DNA of 64,000 bases from Flavobacterium erciyesense (GCF_018069925.1 NZ_JAGPXB010000007.1:1-64000); one strand, 5' to 3'. Shown: positions 17,687 to 27,189, counted from the stretch's first letter. Notes: a model not told the origin generated them from the sequence alone. Numbers and translations are program-made.

Positions 17687-17724
17687 CACCCGGTTAGCAA
17701 AACAAGTACACTTGTTTAAGTCTT

Positions 17725-17805
17725 GGGGAGATACTCAAGCGGCCAACGAGGGCAGACTGTAAATCTGCTGTGAAAACTTCGCAGGTTCGAATCCTGCTCT
17801 CCCCA
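17725..17805 (+). tRNA. tRNA-Tyr (GUA anticodon)
   Basis: An 81-base cloverleaf. The acceptor arm GGGGAGA (17725-17731) pairs with TCTCCCC (17798-17804). The anticodon stem GCAGA/TCTGC surrounds the loop CTGTAAA with anticodon GTA at 17759-17761. It has a long variable arm as in class II tRNAs and a T-loop GGTTCGAATCC. The discriminator base is A. The 3' CCA is not encoded. Confidence 0.95.
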
Positions 17806-17807
17806 CT

Positions 17808-17840
17808 AAAGCGTTTCAAATTTCTGAAGCGCTTTTTTTA
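17808..17840 (+). terminator. Terminator of tRNA-Tyr
   Basis: An 11-bp stem (17808-17818 with 17825-17835, one G-T pair) followed by T residues begins three bases after the tRNA. Confidence 0.75.
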
Positions 17841-18066
17841 TTCCCAAAATTTACATTACCTATTTAAAAATTATTGTTTATTCAAAACGATAGCACAACA
17901 CTCCATTTTATGACTTAATAAGATTTTAGACATTTCCATAAGAATAGAAGCAACATAGTTTAAAGTCCAATTACATTCCAATTAGAATTTTGAATCCTGA
18001 CAAAGAATAATTAACTTAGGTCTTTTAAAAGCAGCTTCGACAAGCCGATTAACAAACAAAAAAACT

Positions 18067-20220
18067 ATGAAAAAAATTCTAATCCTTTTACTGTTCATTC
18101 CCATTCATTTTGCAAGTGCGCAAAATGACAGTGATCGAATTGAACTAACCGATCTCTTAAAAATAAAAAACGTAAACAGTATCACTAGTTCTCCAGATGG
18201 AAAAAAAGCGGCCTTTACAGTAACTTCCATTGAAAACGACGAAAACAGTTCGTTAGACTACACTTATCGCACTCAAATTTACACTTGGACAAAAGATGCT
18301 AAAAATACTTTAAAGCAACTTACATCGGATAAAAATGGCGCATCTAGACCAGCATGGAGTCCTGATGGTAAAAAGCTAGCTTTTACGAGGTTTGTAAAAG
18401 ATAAAACTCAAATTTTTGTCCTTGATATGGATGGCGGTGAGGCGACTCAGCTTACTAATTTTAAATATGGAGCCAATAACCCAAAATGGTCGCCTGATGG
18501 TAACAAAATACTGTTTTCAGCTAGCATTTCGCTTCAGGAACTTTTGAAAGACTCCATTTTAAATCCTAAGAAAACAGTTCCAAGTTGGAATACAGAAAAG
18601 CCTGGTTTTACATCAAATGATTATTTAGCCAATACTAAAATCAAAGCCAATCCGAACGGTTCATTGGCAGAAGTAAGAGCCTATTTGAACCAAAATGCTA
18701 CCGATAAAAAAGCCATTGTTTTAAACAAGTTAAACTTTCAAAGCGAAAGTAATTTATCGTCTGAAATTAACTTTAATCACTTTTTTGAGACCGATGCAAA
18801 AATCAACAGCACACCAAAAGCCATTACCACCGGATTCTATAGCTTTTCATCAGCAGATTATATTACAAGTGGAACTCAAATCCTTTTGTCTGGCGATGTA
18901 GACAATATCGAAAACCCTGACCGTTCCCAAGAAAGTGAAATATTCACGGTAGCCACAGACGGTAGAAATTTCAAAATGATTTTAGGCGAGAACGGTAAAC
19001 GCTACAGCAATGCGTCTGTTAGTACTTCTGGAAAATGGATTGCATTTTTATCAGGAGCAACTTCATTCGTAAGCATACCAACTTTATCAATTATGCCATT
19101 GAACGGCGGGCCAGAATCAATTCAGACGATTCTGTTTGACCGCAACATCTCTAATCTAAAATGGAGCAAAGACGACAAATTCCTTTATTTTACATCGCAA
19201 ATGAACGGTGGGAATGTTTTACACCGAATTGCGCTATCATCTAAAAAAATTGAGGCTTTATCAGCAGCAGATCAAGGAATCTCTAGTTATGATTTAGTTG
19301 CAGATGGTTTTCTTTACAGCAAGACTCAAGTAAGCAATCCATCAGAGTTGTATACAGCTGACTCCAATTTCAAGAAAGAAAACAAAGTAAGCACCTTCAA
19401 CAATTGGGTTTTAGCCAAAAAACTATCTTATCCGGAAAAGAAAAGTTTTGTAAACGAGTTAGGACTAACCGTTGAATATTGGGTAATGAAACCAACTCAA
19501 ACCACAAGTGGTGAAAAAGCGCCTTTGTTACTAGAAATTCATGGCGGACCATCTGCTATGTGGGGACCGGGTGAGGAAAGTATGTGGCATGAATACCAAT
19601 ATTTTTGTAGCAAAGGATATGGCGTAGTATACAGCAATCCGCGTGGATCTGGAGGTTACGGTCTTGATTTTTTAAGAGCTAATGTTAATGATTGGGGCAA
19701 AGGACCCGCAAGTGATGTTTTAACCGCTCTCGACAAAACAGTTGCCGAGGGTTGGGCAGATCAATCTAATTTATTCATCACCGGTGGTTCTTACGCAGGA
19801 TATTTAACCGCATGGATTATTAGTCATGACAACCGATTTAAAGCGGCTTGTGCTCAAAGAGGTGTGTACGATTTGAATACATTTTTTGGAGAAGGAAATG
19901 CATGGCGATTGGTTCCAAATTATTTTGGAGGATATCCTTGGGAACCAAAAGTTAAAGAAATACTAGCTCGCGAATCGCCAATTAACTACGTTCAAAACAT
20001 TACAACGCCTTTTATTATTTTTCATGGAGCCAACGATCGCAGAACAGGATTTGTTCAAGCCGAAATGATGTTTAGAAGTTTAAAAGTTTTAGAACGTCCA
20101 GTAGAATTTGTGGTTCATCCTGGAGCTACACATGAAATTACTCGAAATGGAGATAACAGACAACGCATGGATCAAATGTTGAGAACTTACGAGTTTTTTC
20201 AGCGTTTTTTGACCAAGTAA
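18067..20220 (+). CDS. Secreted S9 family (prolyl oligopeptidase-type) peptidase
   Basis: A 717-residue exported serine peptidase. The signal peptide ends near SAQ (19). The N-terminal two thirds form a TolB/WD40-like beta-propeller with several W(S)PDGKK-type repeats (residues 40-400). The C-terminal alpha/beta-hydrolase has HGGPSAMWGPGE for the oxyanion region and the catalytic triad Ser575 (GGSYAGY), Asp657 (HGANDRR) and His689 (GATHEI). Enzymes of this group act as dipeptidyl or acylaminoacyl peptidases on short peptides, here in the periplasm. It is monocistronic, with the tRNA upstream and a terminator downstream. Confidence 0.92.
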   Translation: MKKILILLLFIPIHFASAQNDSDRIELTDLLKIKNVNSITSSPDGKKAAFTVTSIENDENSSLDYTYRTQIYTWTKDAKNTLKQLTSDKNGASRPAWSPDGKKLAFTRFVKDKTQIFVLDMDGGEATQLTNFKYGANNPKWSPDGNKILFSASISLQELLKDSILNPKKTVPSWNTEKPGFTSNDYLANTKIKANPNGSLAEVRAYLNQNATDKKAIVLNKLNFQSESNLSSEINFNHFFETDAKINSTPKAITTGFYSFSSADYITSGTQILLSGDVDNIENPDRSQESEIFTVATDGRNFKMILGENGKRYSNASVSTSGKWIAFLSGATSFVSIPTLSIMPLNGGPESIQTILFDRNISNLKWSKDDKFLYFTSQMNGGNVLHRIALSSKKIEALSAADQGISSYDLVADGFLYSKTQVSNPSELYTADSNFKKENKVSTFNNWVLAKKLSYPEKKSFVNELGLTVEYWVMKPTQTTSGEKAPLLLEIHGGPSAMWGPGEESMWHEYQYFCSKGYGVVYSNPRGSGGYGLDFLRANVNDWGKGPASDVLTALDKTVAEGWADQSNLFITGGSYAGYLTAWIISHDNRFKAACAQRGVYDLNTFFGEGNAWRLVPNYFGGYPWEPKVKEILARESPINYVQNITTPFIIFHGANDRRTGFVQAEMMFRSLKVLERPVEFVVHPGATHEITRNGDNRQRMDQMLRTYEFFQRFLTK

Positions 20221-20240
20221 TAAAATCTCCTAAAATGAAA

Positions 20241-20277
20241 AAAATCGCTACCAACAATTTGCTTGTAGCGATTTTTT
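20241..20277. terminator. Bidirectional terminator
   Basis: AAAATCGCTAC (20241-20251) pairs with GTAGCGATTTT (20265-20275), flanked by A and T runs, between the convergent peptidase and alcohol dehydrogenase genes. Confidence 0.75.
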
Positions 20278-20298
20278 ATTTGAATGCAGCTCTTTTTT

Positions 20299-21342
20299 TT
20301 ACAAAGTAGCCATATCGATTACAAAACGATAACGAACATCCCCTTTTTCCATACGGTTGTAGGCCTCGTGAATGTTTTTGATATCGATCATTTCAATTTC
20401 TGAGACAATACCGTGTTCTGCGCAGTAATCTAACATTTCTTGTGTTTCTGGCAATCCTCCAATTAACGATCCGGCTAAACTACGTCGGCCACCAATCAAA
20501 CTAAAAGCATGCACTTGATAAGGCGTAGGTGGCACTCCAACACAAATATGAACTCCGTTTACGCGTAACAATGACAAATACAAATTTAGATCATGTGGCG
20601 CAGAAACCGTATCTAAAATAAAGTCAAAAGTCCCCGCTACACTTGCTAATTGCGCTTCATCTGATGTTACCACAAAATTGTGAGCTCCTAATTTTTTAGC
20701 ATCTGCCTCTTTACTTGCAGAAGTACTTAATACCGTAACTTCAGCACCAAAAGAAACTCCAAATTTAACAGCCATATGTCCTAATCCGCCTAAACCTAAA
20801 ACAGCTAATTTATGCCCCTTTCCTACTTTCCAGTGACGCAACGGAGAATAGGTTGTAATTCCGGCACACAATAATGGTGCAACAGCCGCTAAGTCAAGTT
20901 TATCCGAAATATGCAATACAAAATCTTCATGCACTACAATAGTATCCGAATAACCTCCGTAAGTAGGCGTCACTCCATCTTGACCCAAAGCATTGTAAGT
21001 ATCTGTGCGTCCTTTTAAACAATATTGCTCTAAACCTTCTTTACAATTGTCGCAACTTCTGCAAGAATCAACCAAACATCCCGTACCAGCAATATCTCCT
21101 ACTTTAAACTTGGTAACATGACTTCCTACTTGTACCACCTTACCTACTATTTCGTGACCAGGAACCATTGGGTAAATTGAACCTCCCCAATCGTCTTTTA
21201 TTTGATGTAAATCACTGTGACAGACTCCACAAAACTGAATATCAAATTGTACATCATGCGGCCCTAATGTTCTTCTTTCAAAATTCCAAGGAGCTAAATC
21301 TGAAGTAGCACTTTGAGCTGCGTAACCTTTTGATGGTATCAT
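20299..21342 (-). CDS. Zinc-dependent NAD(P)H alcohol dehydrogenase (YahK/CAD type)
   Basis: A 347-residue medium-chain dehydrogenase of the cinnamyl-alcohol type. The catalytic zinc site is in CGVCHSDLHQIKDDWG and PGHEIVGKV. The structural zinc site is the four-Cys cluster CRSCDNCKEGLEQYC. The nucleotide-binding Rossmann motif is VLGLGGLGHMAVKFG. Family members reduce a broad range of aldehydes with NADPH. A single gene with its own transcript, convergent with the S9 peptidase; the physiological substrate is unknown. Confidence 0.92.
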   Translation of the reverse strand: MIPSKGYAAQSATSDLAPWNFERRTLGPHDVQFDIQFCGVCHSDLHQIKDDWGGSIYPMVPGHEIVGKVVQVGSHVTKFKVGDIAGTGCLVDSCRSCDNCKEGLEQYCLKGRTDTYNALGQDGVTPTYGGYSDTIVVHEDFVLHISDKLDLAAVAPLLCAGITTYSPLRHWKVGKGHKLAVLGLGGLGHMAVKFGVSFGAEVTVLSTSASKEADAKKLGAHNFVVTSDEAQLASVAGTFDFILDTVSAPHDLNLYLSLLRVNGVHICVGVPPTPYQVHAFSLIGGRRSLAGSLIGGLPETQEMLDYCAEHGIVSEIEMIDIKNIHEAYNRMEKGDVRYRFVIDMATL

Positions 21343-21558
21343 ATTTTTTCATTTTTAATTAAGTTTTAAATTTACACATAAAGCAGCAGTAAAAACTGTT
21401 TTTTAACGTTTTTTAAGAATCGTTCATCATGTAAAAAATTCGAACAACTGCCAATCAAGAATTTAGAAACAAAGGCGAGAGCCTTACTCCTATTTTAAAT
21501 TGATAAGGTTTTTTTGAGTAATTTTAGCCAGTAAAATATAAATAAGTAATACTTCCAC

Positions 21559-22128
21559 ATGGCTCAATACAAGGTAGAACAAATTTTTCTAGACACAATA
21601 TTTAGTGAAACAGCATTGAACTTTCAAGAGTTCGAATCGTGCACTTTTACGAATTGTATTTTTTCTGCTTGTAGTTTTATCGATGTTACTTTCATTGACT
21701 GTACTTTTACTAATTGTACTTTTAACAAGGCAAAAATCAATCATGTCGCACTGCGAACAGTAACTTTTGAGTCTTGTAAAATTGTAGAAGTCAATTTTGC
21801 TATGTGCGATCGGCTGATTTTTGAAATTACTTTCAAAAATTGCATTTTAGATTTCTCACAGTTTTACGATTTAAATTTGAAAGAAACCGTCTTAACCAAT
21901 TGCAGTTGTGTAGCTGTCGATTTTATGAAAGCCAATTTGACTGCTGCCATTTTTGAAAAATGCGACTTGTACCGAGCTGAATTTGCGCAAGCTAACCTTA
22001 GCAAAGCAAACTTTGCAAGTAGTTTTAACTTTGCCATCAATCCTAAAAAAACTAAAATTACCAAAGCAGTATTTAGTAACGCTAACGTAAAAGGATTGTT
22101 ACAACATCATGATATTGTAGTGCAATAA
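21559..22128 (+). CDS. Pentapeptide-repeat protein
   Basis: A 189-residue protein made almost entirely of pentapeptide repeats with Phe/Leu at the centre (CTFTN CIFSA CSFID VTFID CTFTN and later ANLTA AIFEK CDLYR AEFAQ ANLSK ANFAS). The repeats should form a right-handed square beta helix. It is unusually Cys-rich at the first position of repeats. Related proteins mimic DNA and protect gyrase (Qnr, MfpA), but most have unknown roles and nothing here points to quinolone resistance. No signal peptide. Monocistronic. Confidence 0.88.
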   Translation: MAQYKVEQIFLDTIFSETALNFQEFESCTFTNCIFSACSFIDVTFIDCTFTNCTFNKAKINHVALRTVTFESCKIVEVNFAMCDRLIFEITFKNCILDFSQFYDLNLKETVLTNCSCVAVDFMKANLTAAIFEKCDLYRAEFAQANLSKANFASSFNFAINPKKTKITKAVFSNANVKGLLQHHDIVVQ

Positions 22129-22131
22129 AAA

Positions 22132-22185
22132 ACCAAATAAAATCAGTTTAAGTGCAGGAATAATGCTAAACTGATTGTATTTGGT
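22132..22185. terminator. Long hairpin, probable bidirectional terminator
   Basis: A 19-bp stem with one mismatch (22132-22150 with 22167-22185) and a 16-nt loop begins just after the pentapeptide-repeat stop codon and faces the convergent miaE gene. Confidence 0.6.
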
Positions 22186-22242
22186 TCTTAAAAATTATAA
22201 GCTGTAAAAATAATGCTTATTAGGGCATCATAAAAAAACTTA

Positions 22243-22836
22243 TTATCCGTGGATAGTTTGACCTGTACCGTAATTAGCAATTACAGATTCTTCAAAAGCC
22301 AGCCATTCTCTCCAGCGTTTTTCAACATCAATTCCTTTTCCATACTTGCGTGCATAAGTAATAAAAGTGGTGTAATGACCTGCTTCGCTTTCCATTAATT
22401 CTCTGTAAAACAAAGCCAATTCTTCATCTTGAATATTTTCAGAAAGTACTTTGAATCGTTCGCAACTTCTAGCTTCAATCATTGCCGAAAAAAGTAAACG
22501 TTCTACCAAACCGGAAACGCGACTACCATCTATACTTTTTTTCATGTACATATATAGCTCATTCACATAATCGTCTTTGCGCTCGCGACCAAGTGTCAAG
22601 CCTCTTTTGATGATAATGTTGTGTACTTGTTCAAAATGATCTAACTCCTCTTTGGCTAAAGCCAATAAATCCTTAACCAAATCCTGATGCTCTGAGTTGT
22701 TGGTAATGATTGTAATGGCGTTGGTGGCGGCTTTTTGTTCGCACCAAGCATGATCTGTTAGGATTTCCTCTATATTTTTTTCTACAATATTTACCCATCT
22801 TGGGTCAGTAGGCAATTGCAATCGTAATACTCCCAT
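22243..22836 (-). CDS. miaE: tRNA 2-methylthio-N6-isopentenyladenosine hydroxylase MiaE
   Basis: A 197-residue di-iron ferritin-like protein matching MiaE over its whole length. The iron ligands are visible as DHAWCEQKA, the E-x2-H of KEELDHFEQV, the Glu in MIEARSCERF and the E-x3-H of ESEAGHYTTF. The enzyme hydroxylates the isopentenyl group of ms2i6A37 in tRNAs reading U-starting codons, using O2. It acts in the cytoplasm and depends on MiaA and MiaB, which are not in this window. tRNA-Tyr, at 17.7 kb, is a typical substrate tRNA. Confidence 0.92.
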   Translation of the reverse strand: MGVLRLQLPTDPRWVNIVEKNIEEILTDHAWCEQKAATNAITIITNNSEHQDLVKDLLALAKEELDHFEQVHNIIIKRGLTLGRERKDDYVNELYMYMKKSIDGSRVSGLVERLLFSAMIEARSCERFKVLSENIQDEELALFYRELMESEAGHYTTFITYARKYGKGIDVEKRWREWLAFEESVIANYGTGQTIHG

Positions 22837-22850
22837 TTTTTTAGTCTTAA

Positions 22851-22940
22851 AGTTAGAAAGTCATAAAGTCAAAAGTCGAAAGCCAAAAGTAAGACAGAAT
22901 ATTAAATTCTATACAAAGACTTTCGACTTTCGACTTTAAA
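22851..22940. repeat. Iterated AAAGTC(G) heptamers on both strands
   Basis: The miaE-glyA spacer holds four AAAGTC/AAAGCC-type units on the plus strand (22857-22889) and their complement (GACTTTC GACTTTC GACTTT) at 22918-22937. Together they can fold into a long hairpin. A minus-strand promoter lies inside. Confidence 0.6.
22884..22916 (-). promoter_or_regulatory. Promoter of miaE
   Basis: On the minus strand TACTTTTG (22884-22891) and TTG (22914-22916) are 22 nt apart. Part of the promoter is made from the AAAGTC-type repeats. Confidence 0.45.
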
Positions 22941-22957
22941 ACCTTGTGACGTATTTA

Positions 22958-24232
22958 TTAGTATACGAAAATAGCTCTCTCGCTCATCATTTCGTTTACT
23001 TCATTTGCTACCTGTTCGATAACATCTTCGTTCGTGTGATCAACTAAAACTCTGTCGATTAAATCAACAATTGTTTCCATATCCGCCTCAACCAAACCAC
23101 GAGTGGTAATTGCAGCTGTACCCACACGAATTCCAGAAGTTACAAATGGTGATTTATCATCAAAAGGAACCATGTTTTTATTTACTGTAATTTCAGCTTT
23201 AACCAATGCGTTTTCAGCTTCTTTACCAGAAATGTTTTTGTTTCGTAAATCGATCAACATCATGTGATTATCAGTTCCGCCTGAAATAATTTTATATCCT
23301 CTTTTTACAAAAGCTTCTGCCATGGCAGTCGCATTTTTTTGCAATTGTAAAGCATAAGTAAAAAACTCATCTTGCAAAGCTTCACCAAATGATACTGCTT
23401 TCGCAGCAATAATGTGCATTAAAGGTCCACCTTGATTTCCAGGAAAAACGGCTAAGTCAAGTAATGAAGACATCATTCTGATTTCTCCTTTTGGAGTAGT
23501 TAACCCAAACGGGTTTTCAAAATCTTTGCCCATCAAAATCAAACCTCCACGCGGACCACGTAATGTTTTGTGCGTAGTTGTAGTTACAATATGACAATGC
23601 GGGATTGGATCACTCAACAATCCTTTAGCAATAAGTCCCGCTGGATGTGAGATATCTGCTAACAAAATAGCACCAACGCTATCAGCAATTTCTCTAAAAC
23701 GAGCAAAATCCATGTCACGTGAGTAAGCCGAAGCTCCTGCGATGATTAATTTTGGTTGCTCTTTGGTAGCTATTTCTTGTATTTTATCATAATCTAAACG
23801 TCCTGTTTCTGGATCAACTCCGTAAAAAGAAGGAGAATATAAACGACCAGAAAAATTAACTGGTGATCCGTGAGTTAAATGTCCACCGTGCGACAAATCA
23901 AAACCTAAAATCTTGTCACCTGGTTTTAAACAAGCATGAAAAACAGCAGTATTGGCTTGAGAACCAGAGTGTGGCTGCACGTTTGCGTAAGCAGCACCAA
24001 ACAATTCCTTTGCTCTATCTATTGCAATTTGTTCTACCACATCTACTACTTCGCAACCTCCGTAGTATCTTTTTCCTGGGTATCCTTCAGCATATTTGTT
24101 GGTTAATACAGATCCTGCTGCTTCAAGCACTTCGTCACTTACAAAGTTTTCTGATGCAATAAGTTCTAATCCGTGAATTTGTCTTTCTTGTTCTTCAAGA
24201 ATAAGGTCAAAAATTTGTTCGTCGCGTTGCAT
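22958..24232 (-). CDS. glyA: Serine hydroxymethyltransferase
   Basis: A 424-residue PLP enzyme that interconverts serine plus tetrahydrofolate with glycine plus 5,10-methylene-tetrahydrofolate in the cytoplasm. Family blocks are complete: [10 protein letters not shown] near the N-terminus, [17 protein letters not shown], the PLP-lysine motif [14 protein letters not shown] and FPGNQGGPL. An ATG at 24268 would add 12 residues ([12 protein letters not shown]), but the -7 element at 24258-24265 lies inside that stretch. The ATG at 24232 gives the family N-terminus and a leader of about 20 nt. Confidence 0.95.
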   Translation of the reverse strand: MQRDEQIFDLILEEQERQIHGLELIASENFVSDEVLEAAGSVLTNKYAEGYPGKRYYGGCEVVDVVEQIAIDRAKELFGAAYANVQPHSGSQANTAVFHACLKPGDKILGFDLSHGGHLTHGSPVNFSGRLYSPSFYGVDPETGRLDYDKIQEIATKEQPKLIIAGASAYSRDMDFARFREIADSVGAILLADISHPAGLIAKGLLSDPIPHCHIVTTTTHKTLRGPRGGLILMGKDFENPFGLTTPKGEIRMMSSLLDLAVFPGNQGGPLMHIIAAKAVSFGEALQDEFFTYALQLQKNATAMAEAFVKRGYKIISGGTDNHMMLIDLRNKNISGKEAENALVKAEITVNKNMVPFDDKSPFVTSGIRVGTAAITTRGLVEADMETIVDLIDRVLVDHTNEDVIEQVANEVNEMMSERAIFVY

Positions 24233-24257
24233 TTTTTTGATTTTCGTTAATTTGATG

Positions 24258-24265
24258 CAAAAATA
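24258..24265 (-). promoter_or_regulatory. -7 element of glyA
   Basis: TATTTTTG on the minus strand, 25 bp before the chosen ATG. It excludes the longer start at 24268. Confidence 0.5.
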
Positions 24266-24276
24266 CAAAAAAACGT

Positions 24277-24306
24277 TTGCTTAGTACTTAGATTATAATA
24301 TATTTG
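24277..24306 (+). promoter_or_regulatory. Consensus promoter of fahA
   Basis: TTG at 24277-24279, exactly 19 nt, then TATATTTG at 24299-24306; the leader would be about 28 nt. It abuts the divergent glyA promoter. Confidence 0.7.
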
Positions 24307-24340
24307 ATGAGTAATTTTTTAACAAAACAATTAACAAAAT

Positions 24341-25624
24341 ATGCCAATAACAGCTAACGATACGAATAGAAAATCATGGCTTGAAGTACCTTCAAACAGC
24401 GATTTCCCTATTCAAAATATACCTTTCGGAGTTTTCCTTACCAAAGAGAACATCGTAACAGTGGGAACTAGAATTGGCGATTACGCCATTGATTTGGGTG
24501 CTTTACAACAATTGAACTATTTTGAAGGTATAGAATTGACCGATGATATGTTCATGCAAGATACATTGAACGATTTTATTTCGGACGGTAAAAAAACATG
24601 GCGTTTAGTGCGTAACCGAATTGCAGACATTTTTGATGTTAACAATCCAAAATTGCAAAACAATCCCAAAGACAGAGATATTGTTATTTTTGATATCAAA
24701 GATGTCGAAATGCAATTACCAGTTCTTATTGGTGATTATACTGATTTTTATTCTAGTAAAGAGCACGCTACCAATGTAGGAAAGATGTTCCGCGATCCAG
24801 AAAATGCTTTGCTACCAAACTGGTTACACATTCCCGTAGGTTATCACGGAAGAAGTTCTTCAATTGTGCCATCTGGAATTCCGGTACACCGACCAATGGG
24901 ACAAACTTTACCTAACGGAGAAACCACTCCGGTATTTGGTTCTTCACGCTCTGTTGATTTTGAATTAGAAACCGCTTTTATCACCACTGATGTTAACATC
25001 ATGGGCGAAAATATTCCAGTTACTGAGACCGAAGATTATATTTTTGGAATGGTTTTACTAAATGACTGGAGCGCGCGTGACATTCAAAAATGGGAATACG
25101 TGCCACTTGGACCATTTTTAGCGAAGAATTTCGCATCTTCTATTTCACCGTGGATTGTAACTATGGATGCTCTAGAGCCTTTTAGAACAAAAGGTCCAAA
25201 ACAAGAGCCTACACCATTGCCATATTTACAGCAAAAAGGAAAGCACTCTTTTGATATTAATTTAGAAGTAGCAATACAACCAGAAAACGCTGAAGCAACG
25301 GTAGTATCTCGCTCTAATTTTAAATACTTATATTGGAGTATGTGCCAGCAATTGGCTCATCATACTAGCAACGGTTGCCGTGTAAATTCAGGTGACATGA
25401 TGGGATCTGGAACCATTTCAGGACCAACTCCAGACAGTTTTGGATCGATGCTAGAACTTACTTGGGGAGGTAAAAATCCATTAAAAATGAGCGACGGAAC
25501 TGAACGTAAATTTATTAACGATAACGACACTGTTATCATGAAAGGTTTCTGTCAAAACGGACAAGTTCGCATTGGTTTTGGTGAAGTTTCAAGTAAATTA
25601 TTACCGCCTTTTGTACGTCAATAA
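24341..25624 (+). CDS. fahA: Fumarylacetoacetase
   Basis: A 427-residue enzyme that hydrolyses fumarylacetoacetate to fumarate and acetoacetate, the last step of tyrosine/homogentisate breakdown. The N-terminal SH3-like part includes NIPFGVF and GDYAIDLG. The catalytic domain has the metal site DYTDFYSSKEHATNVG, the VGYHGRSSS block, the acidic metal ligands in SVDFELE and VLLNDWSARDIQ, and GSGTISGP. Full family length. It has its own promoter and terminator; other tyrosine-catabolism genes are not adjacent. Confidence 0.95.
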   Translation: MPITANDTNRKSWLEVPSNSDFPIQNIPFGVFLTKENIVTVGTRIGDYAIDLGALQQLNYFEGIELTDDMFMQDTLNDFISDGKKTWRLVRNRIADIFDVNNPKLQNNPKDRDIVIFDIKDVEMQLPVLIGDYTDFYSSKEHATNVGKMFRDPENALLPNWLHIPVGYHGRSSSIVPSGIPVHRPMGQTLPNGETTPVFGSSRSVDFELETAFITTDVNIMGENIPVTETEDYIFGMVLLNDWSARDIQKWEYVPLGPFLAKNFASSISPWIVTMDALEPFRTKGPKQEPTPLPYLQQKGKHSFDINLEVAIQPENAEATVVSRSNFKYLYWSMCQQLAHHTSNGCRVNSGDMMGSGTISGPTPDSFGSMLELTWGGKNPLKMSDGTERKFINDNDTVIMKGFCQNGQVRIGFGEVSSKLLPPFVRQ

Positions 25625-25646
25625 AAAATCATCAAACTAAAAAATC

Positions 25647-25686
25647 AAACCTAACAATTAACTTATTTTTGTTAGGTTTTTTTTTG
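25647..25686 (+). terminator. Terminator of fahA
   Basis: Perfect 11-bp stem (25647-25657 with 25669-25679) and a run of nine or more T. Confidence 0.8.
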
Positions 25687-25698
25687 GCATTATATTTG
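25669..25698 (+). promoter_or_regulatory. Promoter of the lipoprotein gene at 25770
   Basis: TTG at 25669-25671, 19 nt and TATATTTG at 25691-25698. The -33 box lies inside the second arm of the fahA terminator, so the two signals overlap. Confidence 0.55.
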
Positions 25699-25769
25699 AA
25701 TTTTTCAAAATAGAAACAACCTAATTATCAATCAAAACAATAATCAATTACGAACTCAATCATTCGCTT

Positions 25770-26954
25770 ATGAAAAAAATTACGCTCCTAATCGCTTTTA
25801 TCGTTCTTGCCTCAGCTTGCGGAGTCAAACAAACACAAAACGCATTGAGTTCAGGCAATTATGATCAAGCTATAGAAAATGCCGTATCGAACTTACGCAG
25901 TAGCAAAGATAAAAAAGGCAAACAAGATTACGTTTACATGCTTGAAGAGGCATTTGCCAAAGCAAAAGAACGCGATTTAAACACCATTAATTTGCTAGTC
26001 AAAGAAGCTAATCCTGCGCAGTTAGAAAAAATTTACAACATTTACCTGCAATTGAATCAACGTCAAGAGTTAATTAAACCCATTTTACCATTGAAACTGC
26101 TCAAAGAAGGACGCAATGCAATATTTCCTTTAGACAATTACAATGACAAATTAGTTGAGAGTAAAAATGCGCTCTCTGCTTATTTATTTGGAAATGCTAA
26201 AAAGCTAATGGGAACGACTGATAAAATGAAGTACCGTGCAGCTTATGATGATTTGCAGTATTTGAACAAAATCAATCCCAATTACAAAAATACGATTGAT
26301 TTAATTGACGAATGCCTAGCAAAAGGCGCTGACTATGTGCATGTTTATACCAAAAACGAAACCAACATGATCATTCCGGTTCGTTTGCAAAATGATTTAC
26401 TCGATTTTAGTACTTTAGGATTGAACGACAGATGGACAGTATATCATAGCAACAAGGTTAGAAATTTAACTTACGATTATGGCATGTTGATCAATTTTAG
26501 ACAAATCAATATTTCACCAGAACAAATCAAAGAACGTGAATTTGTAAAAGAGCGAGTTGTTAAAGATGGCGTAAAAAAACTCATTGATGCAAACGGGAAA
26601 GAAGTCCTAGACGAAAAAGGAAAACCAGTTATGGTAGACAATTTAGTTACGGTTAATGCACGTATTTACGAGTTCAAACAATTCAAAGCTTGCCAAGTCA
26701 CAGCTAAAATTGACTATATCAACTTACGATCGAACCAACTTTTACAATCTTTCCCATTGGCGAGTGAGTATGTTTTCGAGAATATTTATGCTACGTACAA
26801 AGGCGATCGTCGTGCTTCTGACGACAATTATTTCTCCTATTTTGATCGCAGAGCAGTGCCTTTTCCAAGCAGCGAACAGATGGTTTATGATTCTGGCGAG
26901 GACTTAAAAGCGAAATTAAAAGACATTATTACAAGAAATCGCTTTCGAAATTAA
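25770..26954 (+). CDS. Conserved hypothetical lipoprotein
   Basis: A 394-residue protein with a lipoprotein signal (lipobox SAC, Cys17), so it is probably anchored to an envelope membrane. The first third looks like TPR-type helices (ALSSGNYDQAIENAV). The middle part contains ADYVHVYTKNETNMIIPVRL, and the last part is a strand-rich region ending with a basic tail. I do not recognise a named family. It has its own promoter and terminator, and precedes but is separate from the arginine leader. Confidence 0.8.
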   Translation: MKKITLLIAFIVLASACGVKQTQNALSSGNYDQAIENAVSNLRSSKDKKGKQDYVYMLEEAFAKAKERDLNTINLLVKEANPAQLEKIYNIYLQLNQRQELIKPILPLKLLKEGRNAIFPLDNYNDKLVESKNALSAYLFGNAKKLMGTTDKMKYRAAYDDLQYLNKINPNYKNTIDLIDECLAKGADYVHVYTKNETNMIIPVRLQNDLLDFSTLGLNDRWTVYHSNKVRNLTYDYGMLINFRQINISPEQIKEREFVKERVVKDGVKKLIDANGKEVLDEKGKPVMVDNLVTVNARIYEFKQFKACQVTAKIDYINLRSNQLLQSFPLASEYVFENIYATYKGDRRASDDNYFSYFDRRAVPFPSSEQMVYDSGEDLKAKLKDIITRNRFRN

Positions 26955-26982
26955 AATATAAAACAAAAATTTTTTACATTAC

Positions 26983-27019
26983 AACTCCTTGATAAACAAT
27001 AATCAAGGAGTTTTTTTTA
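26983..27019 (+). terminator. Terminator of the lipoprotein gene
   Basis: Perfect 11-bp stem (26983-26993 with 27002-27012) and a run of T. It isolates the arginine leader from upstream transcription. Confidence 0.85.
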
Positions 27020-27092
27020 TTCCAAAAATCAAACATACCATTAAAAATTTGTTAGATTTTTTAAAAATAGGTTTCACTTTTAAAAATAAGTG

Positions 27093-27100
27093 TACTTTTG
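27093..27100 (+). promoter_or_regulatory. -7 element of the arginine operon leader
   Basis: TACTTTTG matches TAnnTTTG. A start near 27106 gives a leader of about 310 nt before the first operon gene, and would coincide with the ATG of a 27-codon reading frame. Confidence 0.5.
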
Positions 27101-27105
27101 CAGCA

Positions 27106-27189
27106 ATGAATCAGACAAGTTTACATACTACATTGTCACGGACAAACACACCTACTACTTCGCCCGAAGTACGGACGCTATCTGTATAG
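27106..27189 (+). CDS. Possible Thr-rich 27-codon leader peptide
   Basis: ATG at 27106 to TAG at 27187 encodes 27 residues with eight Thr and two Arg, both Arg as CGG, a codon that looks rare in the neighbouring genes. It starts right at the predicted transcription start. It could be a regulatory leader peptide of the arginine operon or just an open frame. Low confidence. Confidence 0.25.
   Translation: MNQTSLHTTLSRTNTPTTSPEVRTLSV

Noticed and set aside
24233..24268. Longer glyA start at 24268
   Set aside because: The added residues are not found in GlyA and the -7 element lies within them.
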